A DNA stretch of 64,000 nucleotides from Amycolatopsis lexingtonensis (GCF_014873755.1 NZ_JADBEG010000001.1:9336501-9400500); one strand, 5' to 3'. Counted from the stretch's first letter, positions 52,745-62,169 are shown. Translations and numbers: made by a program. The notes: generated by a model not told the origin, from the letters alone.

Positions 52745-54082
52745 ATGTCACGCATCCGCAGTCGCGCCAAGGCGTTCGCAGCCGTGGTGCTGGCCGCCGC
52801 ACTGGCGGCCGGTTGCTCCTCCGGGAGCTCGTCCGGACCCGCCGCCGCCACCGGCACCCAGGACTCCGTCGACGCCGCGCTCAAGGCGGGCGGGGAGATC
52901 ACCTACTGGAGCTGGACGCCGTCGGCCAAGGACCAGGTCGCCGCGTTCCAGAAGGAATACCCGAACGTCAAGGTGAACTACGTCAACGCCGGCACGAACA
53001 AGGACGAGTACACCAAGCTGCAGAACGCGATCAAGGCGGGCTCCGGCGCGCCGGACGTCGCGCAGATCGAGTACTACGCCCTCCCGCAGTTCGCGCTGAC
53101 CGATTCACTCGCCGACCTGAACCAGTTCGGCTTCGGCTCGTTCGAAAAGGACTACAGCGCCTCGACGTGGGCGCAAGTCAAGAACGGCAACGGGATCTAC
53201 GGCCTGCCGCAGGACTCCGGCCCGATGGCGCTGTTCTACAACAAGGAAGTCTTCGACAAGAACGCCATCGCCGTGCCGAAGACGTGGGACGAGTACGTCG
53301 CCGCGGCGAAGAAGCTGCACGCCGCCGACCCCACGAAGTACATCACCTCGGACACCGGTGACCCGGGCTTCGTGCTGAGCATGATCTGGCAGGCGGGCGG
53401 GCGCCCCTTCGCCGTCGACGGCCGGAACGTGAAGGTCAACCTCGCCGACGCGGGCACCAAGAAGTGGACCGCGATGTGGGACCAGCTGATCCAGGGCAAG
53501 CAGCTCGCCCCGGTCAAGGAGTGGTCCGACGACTGGTTTCGCGCCCTCGGCGACGGCACCATCTCCTCGCTGGTCACCGGCGCCTGGATGCCGGGCAACT
53601 TCATCTCCTCGGTGCCCGGCGGGGCAGGCAAGTGGGCGGTCGCGCCGATGCCGACCTACGACGGCAAGCCGGTGACCTCGGAAAACGGTGGTAGCACGCA
53701 GTCGGTGCTCAAACAGAGCAAGAACCCGGCGCTGGCCGCGGGCTTCGTGCGCTGGCTCAACCACGCCGGCGGCGTCCAGCCGTTCATCAAGAGCGGTGGC
53801 TTCCCGTCCACGACGGCCGACCTGACCTCGCCCGCGTTCGTCGACGAGGCCGTGCCGTACTTCGGCGGCCAGAAGATCAACGAGGTGCTGACCCAGGCGT
53901 CGAAGGACGTCGCCCCGGGCTGGACCTACCTGCCGTACCAGACCTACGCCAACAGCGTCTTCAGTGACACCGCGGGCAAGGCCTACCTGAACGGCACCGG
54001 TCTCGACGCCGGGCTGGCGGCCTGGCAGCAGGCCATCGTGGACTACGGCAACCAGCAGGGCTTCACGGTCAGCGCCGGATGA
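52745..54082 (+). CDS. Extracellular sugar-binding lipoprotein of ABC transporter
   Basis: The 445-residue precursor has lipobox LAAGC at about residue 22-26. It is a family 1 solute-binding protein (ITYWSWTPSAKDQVAAFQKE, YGLPQDSGPMALFYNKEVFD, MTGAWMPG-like TGAWMPGNFI). It captures the transported sugar on the outer face and delivers it to the two permeases. ATG 52745 follows GAAGGGACA. Its stop overlaps the GH51 start by 4 nt (ATGA). Given the neighbouring enzymes, arabinose- or galactose-containing oligosaccharides are the probable ligand. Confidence 0.95.
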   Translation: MSRIRSRAKAFAAVVLAAALAAGCSSGSSSGPAAATGTQDSVDAALKAGGEITYWSWTPSAKDQVAAFQKEYPNVKVNYVNAGTNKDEYTKLQNAIKAGSGAPDVAQIEYYALPQFALTDSLADLNQFGFGSFEKDYSASTWAQVKNGNGIYGLPQDSGPMALFYNKEVFDKNAIAVPKTWDEYVAAAKKLHAADPTKYITSDTGDPGFVLSMIWQAGGRPFAVDGRNVKVNLADAGTKKWTAMWDQLIQGKQLAPVKEWSDDWFRALGDGTISSLVTGAWMPGNFISSVPGGAGKWAVAPMPTYDGKPVTSENGGSTQSVLKQSKNPALAAGFVRWLNHAGGVQPFIKSGGFPSTTADLTSPAFVDEAVPYFGGQKINEVLTQASKDVAPGWTYLPYQTYANSVFSDTAGKAYLNGTGLDAGLAAWQQAIVDYGNQQGFTVSAG

Positions 54083-55599
54083 CCGTCCACATCGAAGGCG
54101 ACGCGGGCCGGGTCATCGGTCCGGTCCCGCGCCGCCTCTTCGGCTCTTTCGTCGAGCACATGGGCCGGTCCGTGTACACCGGGTTGTACGAACCCGGGCA
54201 CTCCACTGCGGACGATCGCGGCTTCCGCGGCGACGTCCTGGAGCTGGTGCGGGAACTCGGGCCGACGGTCGTCCGGTACCCCGGCGGCAACTTCGTCTCC
54301 GGCTACCGCTGGGAGGACGGCGTCGGCCCGGACCGGCCCGCCCGGCTCGACCCGGCCTGGCACAGCGTCGAGTCCAACCGCTTCGGCCTGCACGAATTCG
54401 TCGCGTGGGCCGAAGCCGCGGGTACCGAGGTGATGTACGCGGTCAACCTCGGTACCCGCGGCATCCAGGAAGCCGCCGACGTCCTGGAGTACTGCAACCA
54501 CGCAGGCGGCACGGAACTGAGCGAGCGGCGGCGCGCGAACGGTGCCAACCGCCCGTTCGGCTTCAAGCTGTGGTGCCTGGGCAACGAAATGGACGGTCCG
54601 TGGCAGATCGGCCACAAGACCGCCGACGAGTACGGCCGCCTGGCCGCCGAGACCGCGCGGCTCATGCGGATGATCGACCCGGGGGTCGAACTCGTCGTCG
54701 CGGGCAGCTCGCACGCGGACATGCCGACGTTCGGCGAGTGGGAGCGCACGGTGCTGCGCCACACCGCCGGGCTCGTCGACCACATCTCGCTGCACGCCTA
54801 CTACCAGGAGCTGCACGGCGACACCGACAGCTACCTGGCCAGCGGCGCCGCGCTCGACGCCTACATCGGCACGGTGGCGGGGATCATCGACGAGCTCGGG
54901 CTCGACGTCGGGATCAGCGTCGACGAGTGGAACGTCTGGGACCTGCGCCGCTGGAACGAGGTCGACCAGGCGCGGCTGGCCGAAGGCGGCTGGCGGGAGC
55001 ACCCGCGGATCATCGAGGACGACTACACCGTCACCGACGCGGTCGTCGTCGGGTCGCTGCTGAGTTCGCTGCTGCGCAACGTCGACCGCGTGTCGATGGC
55101 GAACCAGGCGCAGCTGGTGAACGTCATCGCGCCGATCCGCACCGAGCCCGGCGGCCCGGCCTGGCGGCAGTCGACGTTCCACCCGTTCCAGCGGGTCGCC
55201 GCGCTGGCCGGCGGGGTGAGCCTGCGCCTGGCCGTCGAGGGCCCGCGGCTGCGCACCGCGCAGCACGGCGAAGTCGACCTCGTCGACGTCGCCGCGACGG
55301 TCGAAGAATCCGGGCGGGGCGCGGTGTTCCTGACCAACCGCGCCACGGCGTCGCCGACCGAGGTCCGCCTCCGGCTCCGCGGCGCCCGGTTCGGCGTCTA
55401 CGCCGCCGAAACCCTGACCGCGCCCGCCGGCGAAACCCGGCACGCCGTCAACACCGCCGTCTCGCAACCGGTCCGGCCGGTGCCGCTCCCCGGCACCGCC
55501 GTGACGTCCGACCCAGGGGGGACCACCATCACCGTGACACTGCCACCCTTGTCCTGGACCGTGCTCCAGCTGAGCCCGGAGGCGGGCCGGCATGCCTGA
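54079..55599 (+). CDS. Alpha-L-arabinofuranosidase, GH51
   Basis: 506 residues, usual for bacterial GH51. LFGSFVEHMGRSVYTGLYEP opens the barrel. The acid/base Glu lies in CLGNEMDGPW (E170), the nucleophile in SVDEWNVW (E283), and a C-terminal beta-sandwich follows. No signal peptide, so it works in the cytosol on imported arabino-oligosaccharides, releasing L-arabinose. It is coupled to the binding-protein gene upstream (ATGA) and overlaps the GH35 gene by 8 bp. Confidence 0.96.
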   Translation: MTVHIEGDAGRVIGPVPRRLFGSFVEHMGRSVYTGLYEPGHSTADDRGFRGDVLELVRELGPTVVRYPGGNFVSGYRWEDGVGPDRPARLDPAWHSVESNRFGLHEFVAWAEAAGTEVMYAVNLGTRGIQEAADVLEYCNHAGGTELSERRRANGANRPFGFKLWCLGNEMDGPWQIGHKTADEYGRLAAETARLMRMIDPGVELVVAGSSHADMPTFGEWERTVLRHTAGLVDHISLHAYYQELHGDTDSYLASGAALDAYIGTVAGIIDELGLDVGISVDEWNVWDLRRWNEVDQARLAEGGWREHPRIIEDDYTVTDAVVVGSLLSSLLRNVDRVSMANQAQLVNVIAPIRTEPGGPAWRQSTFHPFQRVAALAGGVSLRLAVEGPRLRTAQHGEVDLVDVAATVEESGRGAVFLTNRATASPTEVRLRLRGARFGVYAAETLTAPAGETRHAVNTAVSQPVRPVPLPGTAVTSDPGGTTITVTLPPLSWTVLQLSPEAGRHA

Positions 55600-57346
55600 G
55601 TTCGCCATCGGGGACACCGACTTCCTGCTGGACGGCCGTCCGTTCCGGATCCTTTCCGGTGCCCTGCACTACTTCCGGGTGCACCCGGACCTGTGGGCCG
55701 ACCGGATCGACAAGGCCCGGCGGATGGGCCTCAACACCATCGAGACGTACGTGCCGTGGAACGCGCACGCCCCCGAGCCCGGCGTCTTCGACCTCACCGG
55801 CGGGCTCGACCTGGACCGCTTCCTGCGTCTCGTGGCCGACGCGGGGATGTACGCGATCGTCCGGCCCGGCCCGTACATCTGCGCCGAGTGGGACAACGGC
55901 GGCCTGCCGGCATGGCTGTTCCGCGACCCGGCGGTCGGGGTGCGGCGGTTCGAGCCGCGGTACCTCGCCGCCGTGCGCGAATACCTGACCCGCGTCTACG
56001 AAGTCGTGGTGCCGCACCAGATCGACCGCGGCGGACCGGTGCTGCTGGTCCAGGTCGAGAACGAGTACGGCGCGTTCGGCGACGACAAGCGCTACCTGAA
56101 AGCGCTCGCCGAGCACACGCGCGCGTCGGGGATCACCGTGCCGCTGACCACAGTGGACCAGCCGACGCCGGAGATGCTCGAAGCGGGCAGCCTGGACGGT
56201 TTGCACCGCACGGCTTCCTTCGGTTCCGGCGCGCGGGAGCGGCTGGCGATCCTGCGGGCGCACCAGCCGACCGGGCCGCTGATGTGCAGCGAGTTCTGGA
56301 ACGGCTGGTTCGACAACTGGGGCGCGCACCACCACACGACTTCGGCCGCGGACTCGGCGGCCGAGCTCGACGCGCTGCTCGCGGCCGGCGCGTCGGTCAA
56401 CCTGTACATGTTCCACGGCGGCACGAACTTCGGGTTCACCAACGGTGCCAACGACAAGGGCGTCTACCAGCCGATCGTGACGTCCTACGACTACGACGCG
56501 CCGCTGGACGAAGCCGGTGACCCGACGCCGAAGTACCACGCCTTCCGCGACGTGATCGCCCGCTACCACAAGGTGCCCGACAGCGTCCCGCCGCCGGCGC
56601 GCCCGGCGCCGACCCCGCACGGCGTGCTGCGCGACCCGGTCCGGCTGCTCGACGCGCCGGACCGGTGGGGCACCTGGGAATTCCACGAGGAACTGCCCGC
56701 GTTCGACGACCTGACCCCGATGCCGCAGCTGGCCTTGCTGCGCTGCGCCGTCGAGGGGGACACCCCCGGCGTGCTGACCTTCGGCGAGGTGCGCGACCGC
56801 GCGATGGTGTTCTTCGACGGCGACCCGGTCGGCACGCTCACGCGGGAGCACCACGACCGCGCGATCGCGCTGCCGCGGGCGGCGGGCGAGCTGCTGGTGC
56901 TGGTCGAGGACCAGGGCCGCGTCGACTACGGGCCGCGGATCGGCGAGGCCAAGGGGATCGTCGGCGGCGCGGAGCTGCACGGCGAGCCGCTGACCGGCTG
57001 GGACGTGCTGCCGCTCGACCTGACCGAGGTGCCCACCCTGCGGCCGTCGACGAGGACCGTCGTGTCCGGCCCGGTGGCCGGGCCGGTCCTGCTGCGCGCC
57101 GACATCGATGTCGGCGCGCCCGCCGACCTCTTCCTCGACACCGGGGAGTGGGGCAAGGGCCTGGCGTGGTTCAACGGCTTCCCGCTCGGCCGGTACTGGC
57201 GGCGCGGGCCGCAGCGGACGTTGTACGTGCCGCGCCCGGTGGTCCGGGCCGGCGGCAACGAACTCGTCGTGCTCGAACTGGGCACGATGCTCGACCCGGC
57301 GGCCCGGTTCGCGCCGCGGCCGTTGCTGGGCCACACGGAGGCCTGA
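55592..57346 (+). CDS. Beta-galactosidase, GH35
   Basis: 584 residues. LSGALHYFRVHPDLWADRID and GLNTIETYVPWNAHAPEPG are GH35 signatures. Acid/base E158 lies in QVENEYG, nucleophile E234 in MCSEFWNGWFDNWG. C-terminal jelly-roll domains close the protein (LAWFNGFPLGRYWRRGPQ). No signal peptide, so it acts on imported beta-galactosides inside the cell. Together with GH51 it would strip arabinose and galactose from imported arabinogalactan fragments. Confidence 0.96.
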   Translation: MPEFAIGDTDFLLDGRPFRILSGALHYFRVHPDLWADRIDKARRMGLNTIETYVPWNAHAPEPGVFDLTGGLDLDRFLRLVADAGMYAIVRPGPYICAEWDNGGLPAWLFRDPAVGVRRFEPRYLAAVREYLTRVYEVVVPHQIDRGGPVLLVQVENEYGAFGDDKRYLKALAEHTRASGITVPLTTVDQPTPEMLEAGSLDGLHRTASFGSGARERLAILRAHQPTGPLMCSEFWNGWFDNWGAHHHTTSAADSAAELDALLAAGASVNLYMFHGGTNFGFTNGANDKGVYQPIVTSYDYDAPLDEAGDPTPKYHAFRDVIARYHKVPDSVPPPARPAPTPHGVLRDPVRLLDAPDRWGTWEFHEELPAFDDLTPMPQLALLRCAVEGDTPGVLTFGEVRDRAMVFFDGDPVGTLTREHHDRAIALPRAAGELLVLVEDQGRVDYGPRIGEAKGIVGGAELHGEPLTGWDVLPLDLTEVPTLRPSTRTVVSGPVAGPVLLRADIDVGAPADLFLDTGEWGKGLAWFNGFPLGRYWRRGPQRTLYVPRPVVRAGGNELVVLELGTMLDPAARFAPRPLLGHTEA

Positions 57347-57379
57347 GTAGTCCCCACCGCACCGAAGGGCAGTTCGACG

Positions 57380-59359
57380 ATGAACCGCAAGCGTTTGCTC
57401 ACCGTCCTTTGTGTACCCGTCGTGGCGGCCGGGATCGCCGCCGCCCCGGCGGCCGCGGCCACCGCGGTCACGGTGAAGCCCGATCCGACGTACCGGCAGC
57501 AGCCGTTCGACGGCTGGGGCGCGAGCCTGGCCTGGATGGCCGAAGCGACCGGCGGCTACCCCGACTCGATCCGGAACCGGCTGGCCGACCTGGTCTTCGG
57601 CGCCGACGGGCTGAACCTGAACATCGCCCGGTTCAACGTCGGCGGCGGCAACGCCCCCGACGTCCCGCCGTACCTGCGCGCGGGTGGCGCCGTCCCGGGC
57701 TGGTGGAAGGCGCCGGCCGGCACCACCCGCGCCGACAAGGACTGGTGGACCCCCGGTGACCCGGCCGAGTTCGACGCCGCCGCGGACCCGAACCAGCGCT
57801 GGTGGGTCGACAGGATCAAGAACCGCGTCACGAAGTGGGAGGCGTTCAGCAACTCGCCGCCCTACTTCCAGACCGTCTCCGGGTACGTCTCGGGTGGCTT
57901 CAACGCCACCGACGAGCAGCTGCGCCCGGACAAGATCGGCGACTTCACCGCGTACCTGGCCCACGTCGTGCGCACGCTCGAACGCGCGCACGGCATCGAG
58001 TTCTCGTCGGTGAACCCGCTGAACGAGCCGAACACGAACTACTGGAAGACGACCCTCGGGGCCGACGGCAACCCGACCGGCGGGCGGCAGGAAGGCGCGC
58101 ACATCGGGCCGTCGGTCCAGTCGCAGCTGATCCCCGCGATGGCGGCGGCGCTGGCCGGGTCGAAGACGATCGTCTCCGCGCCCGACGAGACCAACCCGGA
58201 CATCTTCGCCGCGGACTGGGCCGGCTGGTCGGCCGCGGCCCGCGCGGCGGCGGGACGGCTCAACGTGCACACCTACGGCACCGGCAACCGGCCGGTCCCG
58301 CGCGACCTGGCGAAGGGCGCCTCGAAGCCGTTGTGGATGAGTGAGGTCGGCGGCAGCTGGCTGGACCGGCAGGACTTCACGTCCATGGACCCCGGGCTCG
58401 GGATGGCCAAGCAGATCACCGACGACCTCCGCCTGCTCGAGCCGAGCGCGTGGGTGAGCTGGCAGCCGATCGAGGACTACAACAACATGAAGCCCGGCGG
58501 CGAGTCCGCGGCCGGGATGAACTGGGGCGAGATCCAGGTCCCGTTCGACTGCCCGGCTTCCGCCACGCCGCAGACGTGCCAGATCCGGACCAACACGAAG
58601 TTCAATACGATGCGGAACTTCACCCATTACATCCGGCCCGGTGACCGGCTGGTCGGCGTGGACGACACCGCGTCGACGGCCGCGATGCGCGGCGAGGACC
58701 TGGCGACGGTCGTGCACACCAACGCGAGCACCGACGAGCAGGACGTCACCCTCGACCTGTCCGGGTTCCGGAACATCCGGCGGGGCGCTTCGGTGACGCC
58801 GGTCATCACCGACGTCACGGGCGCACTGAAGCGGGGCAAGGCGGTCAAGGTGACCTCGGCGCACGCCACGCTGCGGGTGCCCGCGCGCTCGGTCACGAGC
58901 TTCCTGGTCGACGGCGTCTCCGCGACGGCGGCCGGCACCGGCCTCGGCTCCGGCAAGCCGTTCGCGTTCACCGGCGTGCAGAGCGGCAAGTCGCTCTCGG
59001 CGGAGAACGGGGCACTGCTGCAGCGCACGACCGACGCTTCGGCGCCGGCGCAGCGCTGGACCCTCACCGACCGCACCGGCCGCTACGGCAGCCGCGACCG
59101 CTTCACCATCACCAACGCGGGCACCGGCCAGGTCCTGAGCACCTCCGGCGGCGCGGTGGCGCTGGCCCCGGCGGGAACCTGCGACGCGGCCGCCCAGTGG
59201 ACACTGTCCACCACGGGCGACGGCACCTGGACGTTCGTCAACGCGGCGACCGGGCAGCTGCTCGACGTCACCGGCGAGTCCCGCGCGGACGGCGCGCCGA
59301 TCGGCCTGTACCGGCCGACCAACGGGCCGAACCAGCGCTGGCAGGCGGTGGCCCGCTGA
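57380..59359 (+). CDS. Secreted GH30 hydrolase (endo-beta-1,6-galactanase-like) with ricin-type lectin domain
   Basis: 659-residue precursor with a Sec signal peptide (about 1-27). The GH30 barrel starts QQPFDGWGASLAWMAEATGG. The acid/base is E216 in NPLNEPNTNYW and the nucleophile E322 in LWMSEVGGSW. A beta-sandwich follows and a ricin-like beta-trefoil occupies about 520-659 (QRW repeats: PAQRWTL, AAQWTLS, NQRWQAV). The sequence style fits endo-beta-1,6-galactanases acting on type II arabinogalactan side chains; xylanase or glucanase activity is an alternative. It is the only secreted enzyme of the locus and would produce the oligosaccharides taken up by the ABC transporter. ATG 57380 lies 33 bp after the GH35 gene. 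Confidence 0.92.
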   Translation: MNRKRLLTVLCVPVVAAGIAAAPAAAATAVTVKPDPTYRQQPFDGWGASLAWMAEATGGYPDSIRNRLADLVFGADGLNLNIARFNVGGGNAPDVPPYLRAGGAVPGWWKAPAGTTRADKDWWTPGDPAEFDAAADPNQRWWVDRIKNRVTKWEAFSNSPPYFQTVSGYVSGGFNATDEQLRPDKIGDFTAYLAHVVRTLERAHGIEFSSVNPLNEPNTNYWKTTLGADGNPTGGRQEGAHIGPSVQSQLIPAMAAALAGSKTIVSAPDETNPDIFAADWAGWSAAARAAAGRLNVHTYGTGNRPVPRDLAKGASKPLWMSEVGGSWLDRQDFTSMDPGLGMAKQITDDLRLLEPSAWVSWQPIEDYNNMKPGGESAAGMNWGEIQVPFDCPASATPQTCQIRTNTKFNTMRNFTHYIRPGDRLVGVDDTASTAAMRGEDLATVVHTNASTDEQDVTLDLSGFRNIRRGASVTPVITDVTGALKRGKAVKVTSAHATLRVPARSVTSFLVDGVSATAAGTGLGSGKPFAFTGVQSGKSLSAENGALLQRTTDASAPAQRWTLTDRTGRYGSRDRFTITNAGTGQVLSTSGGAVALAPAGTCDAAAQWTLSTTGDGTWTFVNAATGQLLDVTGESRADGAPIGLYRPTNGPNQRWQAVAR

Positions 59360-59741
59360 CCTCCGGCAACCCCAATGTGGCGTTGGTTGCGTCAGACGCA
59401 CCGAACGCCACATTGGGTGCGTAGGACGCACCGAACGCCACATTGGGGTGCTTCGGGCGGACTTGCGCCTGCGCAGAATGGCCGGCACCTCGTGGTCGAT
59501 CTGCGGGCCCGTCTGATCGGGCAGCGGCTCGGTCTCGGGGCTCGCGTCGCCGGTGCACAGCCAGTCCGCCTGCTCGCGCGACGTCAACTTCCCGGGCTAC
59601 CCGGCGCGGCCCTCGCCAAACCGGGCGCGCTGGGCCGGTAGAGTTCACCCGGACCCGTTGAAACGCCAGCGGTGGTCTTGGTTGACGCTGCTGGCGAGCC
59701 CATCCCCGTGCTCGCCGCTCGACGCATGGGAGGGGTGGGCC
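59360..59741. other. Intergenic region between GH30 gene and GAF-ANTAR gene
   Basis: 382 bases. The first 90 hold the hairpin array. From 59449 to 59741 no gene is supported; the open frames lack start signals. The promoter of the GAF-ANTAR gene must lie here, but no clear box was identified. Confidence 0.4.
59371..59448. repeat. Hairpin array with CCCAATGTGGCGTT arms
   Basis: Left arm CCCAATGTGGCGTTGG (59371-59386, continuing to 59393) can pair with either of two identical right arms ACCGAACGCCACATTGGG (to 59417 and to 59447), 30 bp apart. It starts 11 bp after the GH30 stop, so it likely terminates the arabinogalactan operon. Similar hairpins are scattered in Amycolatopsis genomes, as far as I recall. 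Confidence 0.8.
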
Positions 59742-60488
59742 TTGCCGACCACTGGCGACGGCATGGCGGAGCGGGTCGACGAGCTGAACGCCGTACTGGC
59801 CGATCTCGTCGGGGTCCTCGAATCGGTGTCCGACACACCCGGGCTGCTCGACGCGGTCTGCGGCGAGGCGGTCCGGGTGGTGCCGGACGCGGACCTGGCC
59901 AGCATCATGGTGGTCCGCGACGGCGTGACGCAGACCGCGGCCTTCACCGACGAGCGCGCCCGGCGCATCGACGACGTGCAGTACGCCGCGGGCGACGGCC
60001 CCGGCTTGCTCGCAGCGCTGACGGGCGAGGTCGTGCGGGTGTCGGTCGGCGAAACGGGCGAGCGGTGGCCCGAGTTCGTGGCCGCGGCGAAGGAAATCGG
60101 CGTGGGCAGTTACCTGGCGGTCCCGCTGCGCGTGGACGACAACCTGGTCGGCGCGGTCACACTGTTCGGGTTCGGCGCGCACGGCTACCACGAGTTCGAC
60201 ACGAAGGTGCTGCGCCTGTTCATGTTGTGCGTGGAAACGGTCCTGCGCCTGACCCGCCGCTACCGCGAAGCCCGGCGCCTCGCCGACGAGCTGCGCAACG
60301 CGATGGAGACGCGCGCGGTGATCGAGCAGGCGAAGGGCATGCTGATGCTGATCCACCGGGTCAGCGAAGACGCGGCGATGCAACGGCTGATCACGGAGTC
60401 CCAGCACACGAACATCAAGCTCCGCGACGTCGCGGCCCGCTTCACGCGGAGGATGAGCTCGGCCGACGGCGGCCCGCCGCGCTCCTGA
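59742..60488 (+). CDS. GAF-ANTAR domain RNA-binding antiterminator
   Basis: The protein has about 248 residues. A GAF domain spans about 20-165 (LLDAVCGEAVRVVPDADLAS; IGVGSYLAVPLRVDDNLVGA). The C-terminal ANTAR domain (about 185-240) reads LRNAMETRAVIEQAKGMLML, IHRVSEDAAMQRLITESQHT. ANTAR domains bind paired hairpins in nascent RNA and prevent termination. The GAF domain would sense a ligand or redox signal. The start is set at TTG 59742 because GGGAGGGG lies 6-7 nt upstream; ATG 59763 is the alternative. The 3' end overlaps the convergent isomerase-like gene by 47 bp. Confidence 0.85.
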   Translation: MPTTGDGMAERVDELNAVLADLVGVLESVSDTPGLLDAVCGEAVRVVPDADLASIMVVRDGVTQTAAFTDERARRIDDVQYAAGDGPGLLAALTGEVVRVSVGETGERWPEFVAAAKEIGVGSYLAVPLRVDDNLVGAVTLFGFGAHGYHEFDTKVLRLFMLCVETVLRLTRRYREARRLADELRNAMETRAVIEQAKGMLMLIHRVSEDAAMQRLITESQHTNIKLRDVAARFTRRMSSADGGPPRS

Positions 60489-61194
60489 ACAACGTCCCGA
60501 GACCGTTCTGGACCGGCTCTTCACCGAGCCGGTCCAGGGCGTCCCAGACGGTGACGGCGGTGGCGGTCAGGACCGGTTTGCCGAGCCGCGTCTCCAGCTC
60601 GCCGAGCAGTGGCGTGGTGTGCAGGGCGGTTTCGGGCACGAGCACGACCTGCGCTTCCTCGTGATCGGCGGCTTCGGTCAGTTCGGTGATCCGTGCCGGG
60701 CCCCAAGTGGCGATCGTGCGGTCCGAACCGGCGTCGGCCGAGACGGCGTGCACCGTCGTCACGCCCGCTTCGGCGAGGAACGCGGCGAAGCTCGCGGTCA
60801 GGTCCGGGTGGTAGACGGAGGCGAGCGCGACGCGGCCGACGTCCAGCCGCTCTAGCGCGGCGAGGTAGGCGAGTGAGGTGCTGCTCGCCGGGACACCGAG
60901 GTGTCCGGCGAGGGCCGTGGCCTGGGCGCGGGCGCCGTCGAGGCCGTGGGTGAAGCTGCAGCTGGAGCAGGCCCAGCTCACGACGTCGGGCGCGGCCGGG
61001 AAGTGGTCGGCGGCCTGGGTGAGGCGCTCGGGCGCGCCGATTTCCCGCACGGCCGCGGCCGTGCCCGGTTCGCCGTCCGCACCCCACTCGGGGTAGGCGA
61101 AAGCGAGGCCGATGGCCGGGTCGAGGCGGCGGCACAGCTCGGCGAAGTCGGCTTCGCCGCAGTCGCGGGTCGGGTACAGCAGTCCGAGGTCCAT
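60442..61194 (-). CDS. Asp/Glu racemase superfamily, maleate cis-trans isomerase-like
   Basis: This 250-residue protein has WACSSCSFTHG around residue 75 and VLVPETALHTTPLLGELETR near 190. The Cys-containing loops sit where Asp/Glu racemases and maleate isomerases hold their two catalytic cysteines; here the second loop lacks a Cys, so catalysis may be altered or rely on CSSC alone. Relatives (arylmalonate decarboxylase, hydantoin racemase) act on dicarboxylic acids or hydantoins. The RpiR gene lies just upstream on the same strand (9 bp), so the two form an operon. Confidence 0.82.
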   Translation of the reverse strand: MDLGLLYPTRDCGEADFAELCRRLDPAIGLAFAYPEWGADGEPGTAAAVREIGAPERLTQAADHFPAAPDVVSWACSSCSFTHGLDGARAQATALAGHLGVPASSTSLAYLAALERLDVGRVALASVYHPDLTASFAAFLAEAGVTTVHAVSADAGSDRTIATWGPARITELTEAADHEEAQVVLVPETALHTTPLLGELETRLGKPVLTATAVTVWDALDRLGEEPVQNGLGTLFRSAAGRRRPSSSSA

Positions 61195-61203
61195 GCCTCC
61201 CGG

Positions 61204-62082
61204 CTACCCGGATTTCGCGGACGGCCGCCGGTGCAGCAGGTCGAACCGCGACCACATGGCCTCGGCCGCCTCGATCGACTCGCTCGTGCGGACCGGGTCG
61301 ACCGCCGCCAGCTGGGCGACGATCGCCTGGGCCAGCGCCATGCCCGCGGTCAGCGACGGGAAGAACGTCACGCCCTCCGCGGGCACCATCAGCACGTGCT
61401 CGGCCGCGTCCGCGAGCGCCGGGCTGGCGGCGTCCGTGATGGCGAAGACGCGCGCGCCGCGGCTCTTGGCCTCGTTCGCCGCCAGGACCGTGCTCTCGTA
61501 GAGGCGCCAGAAGCTGATCGCCACCAGCACGTCGTCGCCCGTCAGCTTCGCGGTCTGGTTGGCGAGTTCGGCGTCGCCCGCCGTCACCGCGTGCACGTCG
61601 TAACCGGCCAGGCGCGCGTTGTGCGCCATCGCGATCCCGACCGCCGCGTAGCTGCCGTCGGCGATGACCAGCGTCCGCCGCGCGGCCCCGATCGCCTGGG
61701 CGACCTCGCGCAGCACGTCCTCGTCGAACCGGCGGTTCAGCAGGGCCAGGCTGTCGAGGTCGCGGCGCAGGGACGCCGAGCCCGGCGAGCCGACGCCGCG
61801 GTGCTCCTCGGCGACCTGCGGCGCGCTCAGCGACGACATGTACCGCGCCCGCAGCTCCTGCTGCAGCGCCGGCCACCCGGCGAAGCCCAGCGCCTGCGCC
61901 GTGCGCGTCACGGTCGCGACGTTGACGCCGGCGATCTGCGCCAGCTCGGCCGTCGAGCCGAACGACGCGCGCCGGGGCTGGGAGACCAGCGCCTCCAGCA
62001 CCGCGGCCGACTTCGGCCGCAGCCCCCGCGCGGGCAGCCGGTCCCGCAGCCACGCCTCGAAACCGTCGTCCGTCTCCGCCAC
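61204..62082 (-). CDS. MurR/RpiR family transcriptional regulator
   Basis: 292 residues. The N-terminal RpiR helix-turn-helix (about 40-85) reads TAELAQIAGVNVATVTRTAQ, ALGFAGWPALQQELR. The C-terminal SIS sugar-isomerase-like sensor is at about 130-260 (TLVIADGSYAAVGIAMAHNA, VLVAISFWRLYESTVLAANE). GTG 62082 was chosen because GGGAGG lies 9 nt upstream. It is divergent from an MFS transporter and upstream of the racemase-like gene, so it likely regulates this small catabolic set. Confidence 0.92.
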   Translation of the reverse strand: MAETDDGFEAWLRDRLPARGLRPKSAAVLEALVSQPRRASFGSTAELAQIAGVNVATVTRTAQALGFAGWPALQQELRARYMSSLSAPQVAEEHRGVGSPGSASLRRDLDSLALLNRRFDEDVLREVAQAIGAARRTLVIADGSYAAVGIAMAHNARLAGYDVHAVTAGDAELANQTAKLTGDDVLVAISFWRLYESTVLAANEAKSRGARVFAITDAASPALADAAEHVLMVPAEGVTFFPSLTAGMALAQAIVAQLAAVDPVRTSESIEAAEAMWSRFDLLHRRPSAKSG

Positions 62083-62106
62083 TTCGGCGCCTCCCTCGTC
62101 CGCGTA

Positions 62107-62169
62107 GACCGTAACGCAGCGATGTCGCCTTGCAACAAACATTGCAAAATGCTGAAAACGCAGTATACG
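62107..62169. promoter_or_regulatory. Divergent RpiR/MFS promoters with duplicated TTGCAA boxes
   Basis: TTGCAA occurs at 62130-62135 and 62142-62147, 12 bp apart. Each fits a -35: the right one with TATACG (62164-62169, 16-bp spacing) for the MFS gene, and the left one, itself palindromic, with TACGGT on the minus strand (62107-62112, 17 bp) for the regulator. The pair may also be the RpiR operator. Confidence 0.6.

Noticed and set aside
55529..59587. 1352-codon open frame on the minus strand opposite the GH35 and GH30 genes
   Set aside because: Composition is Arg/Val/Gly-rich without any motif; it mirrors two well-supported glycosidase genes and is a GC-bias artefact.
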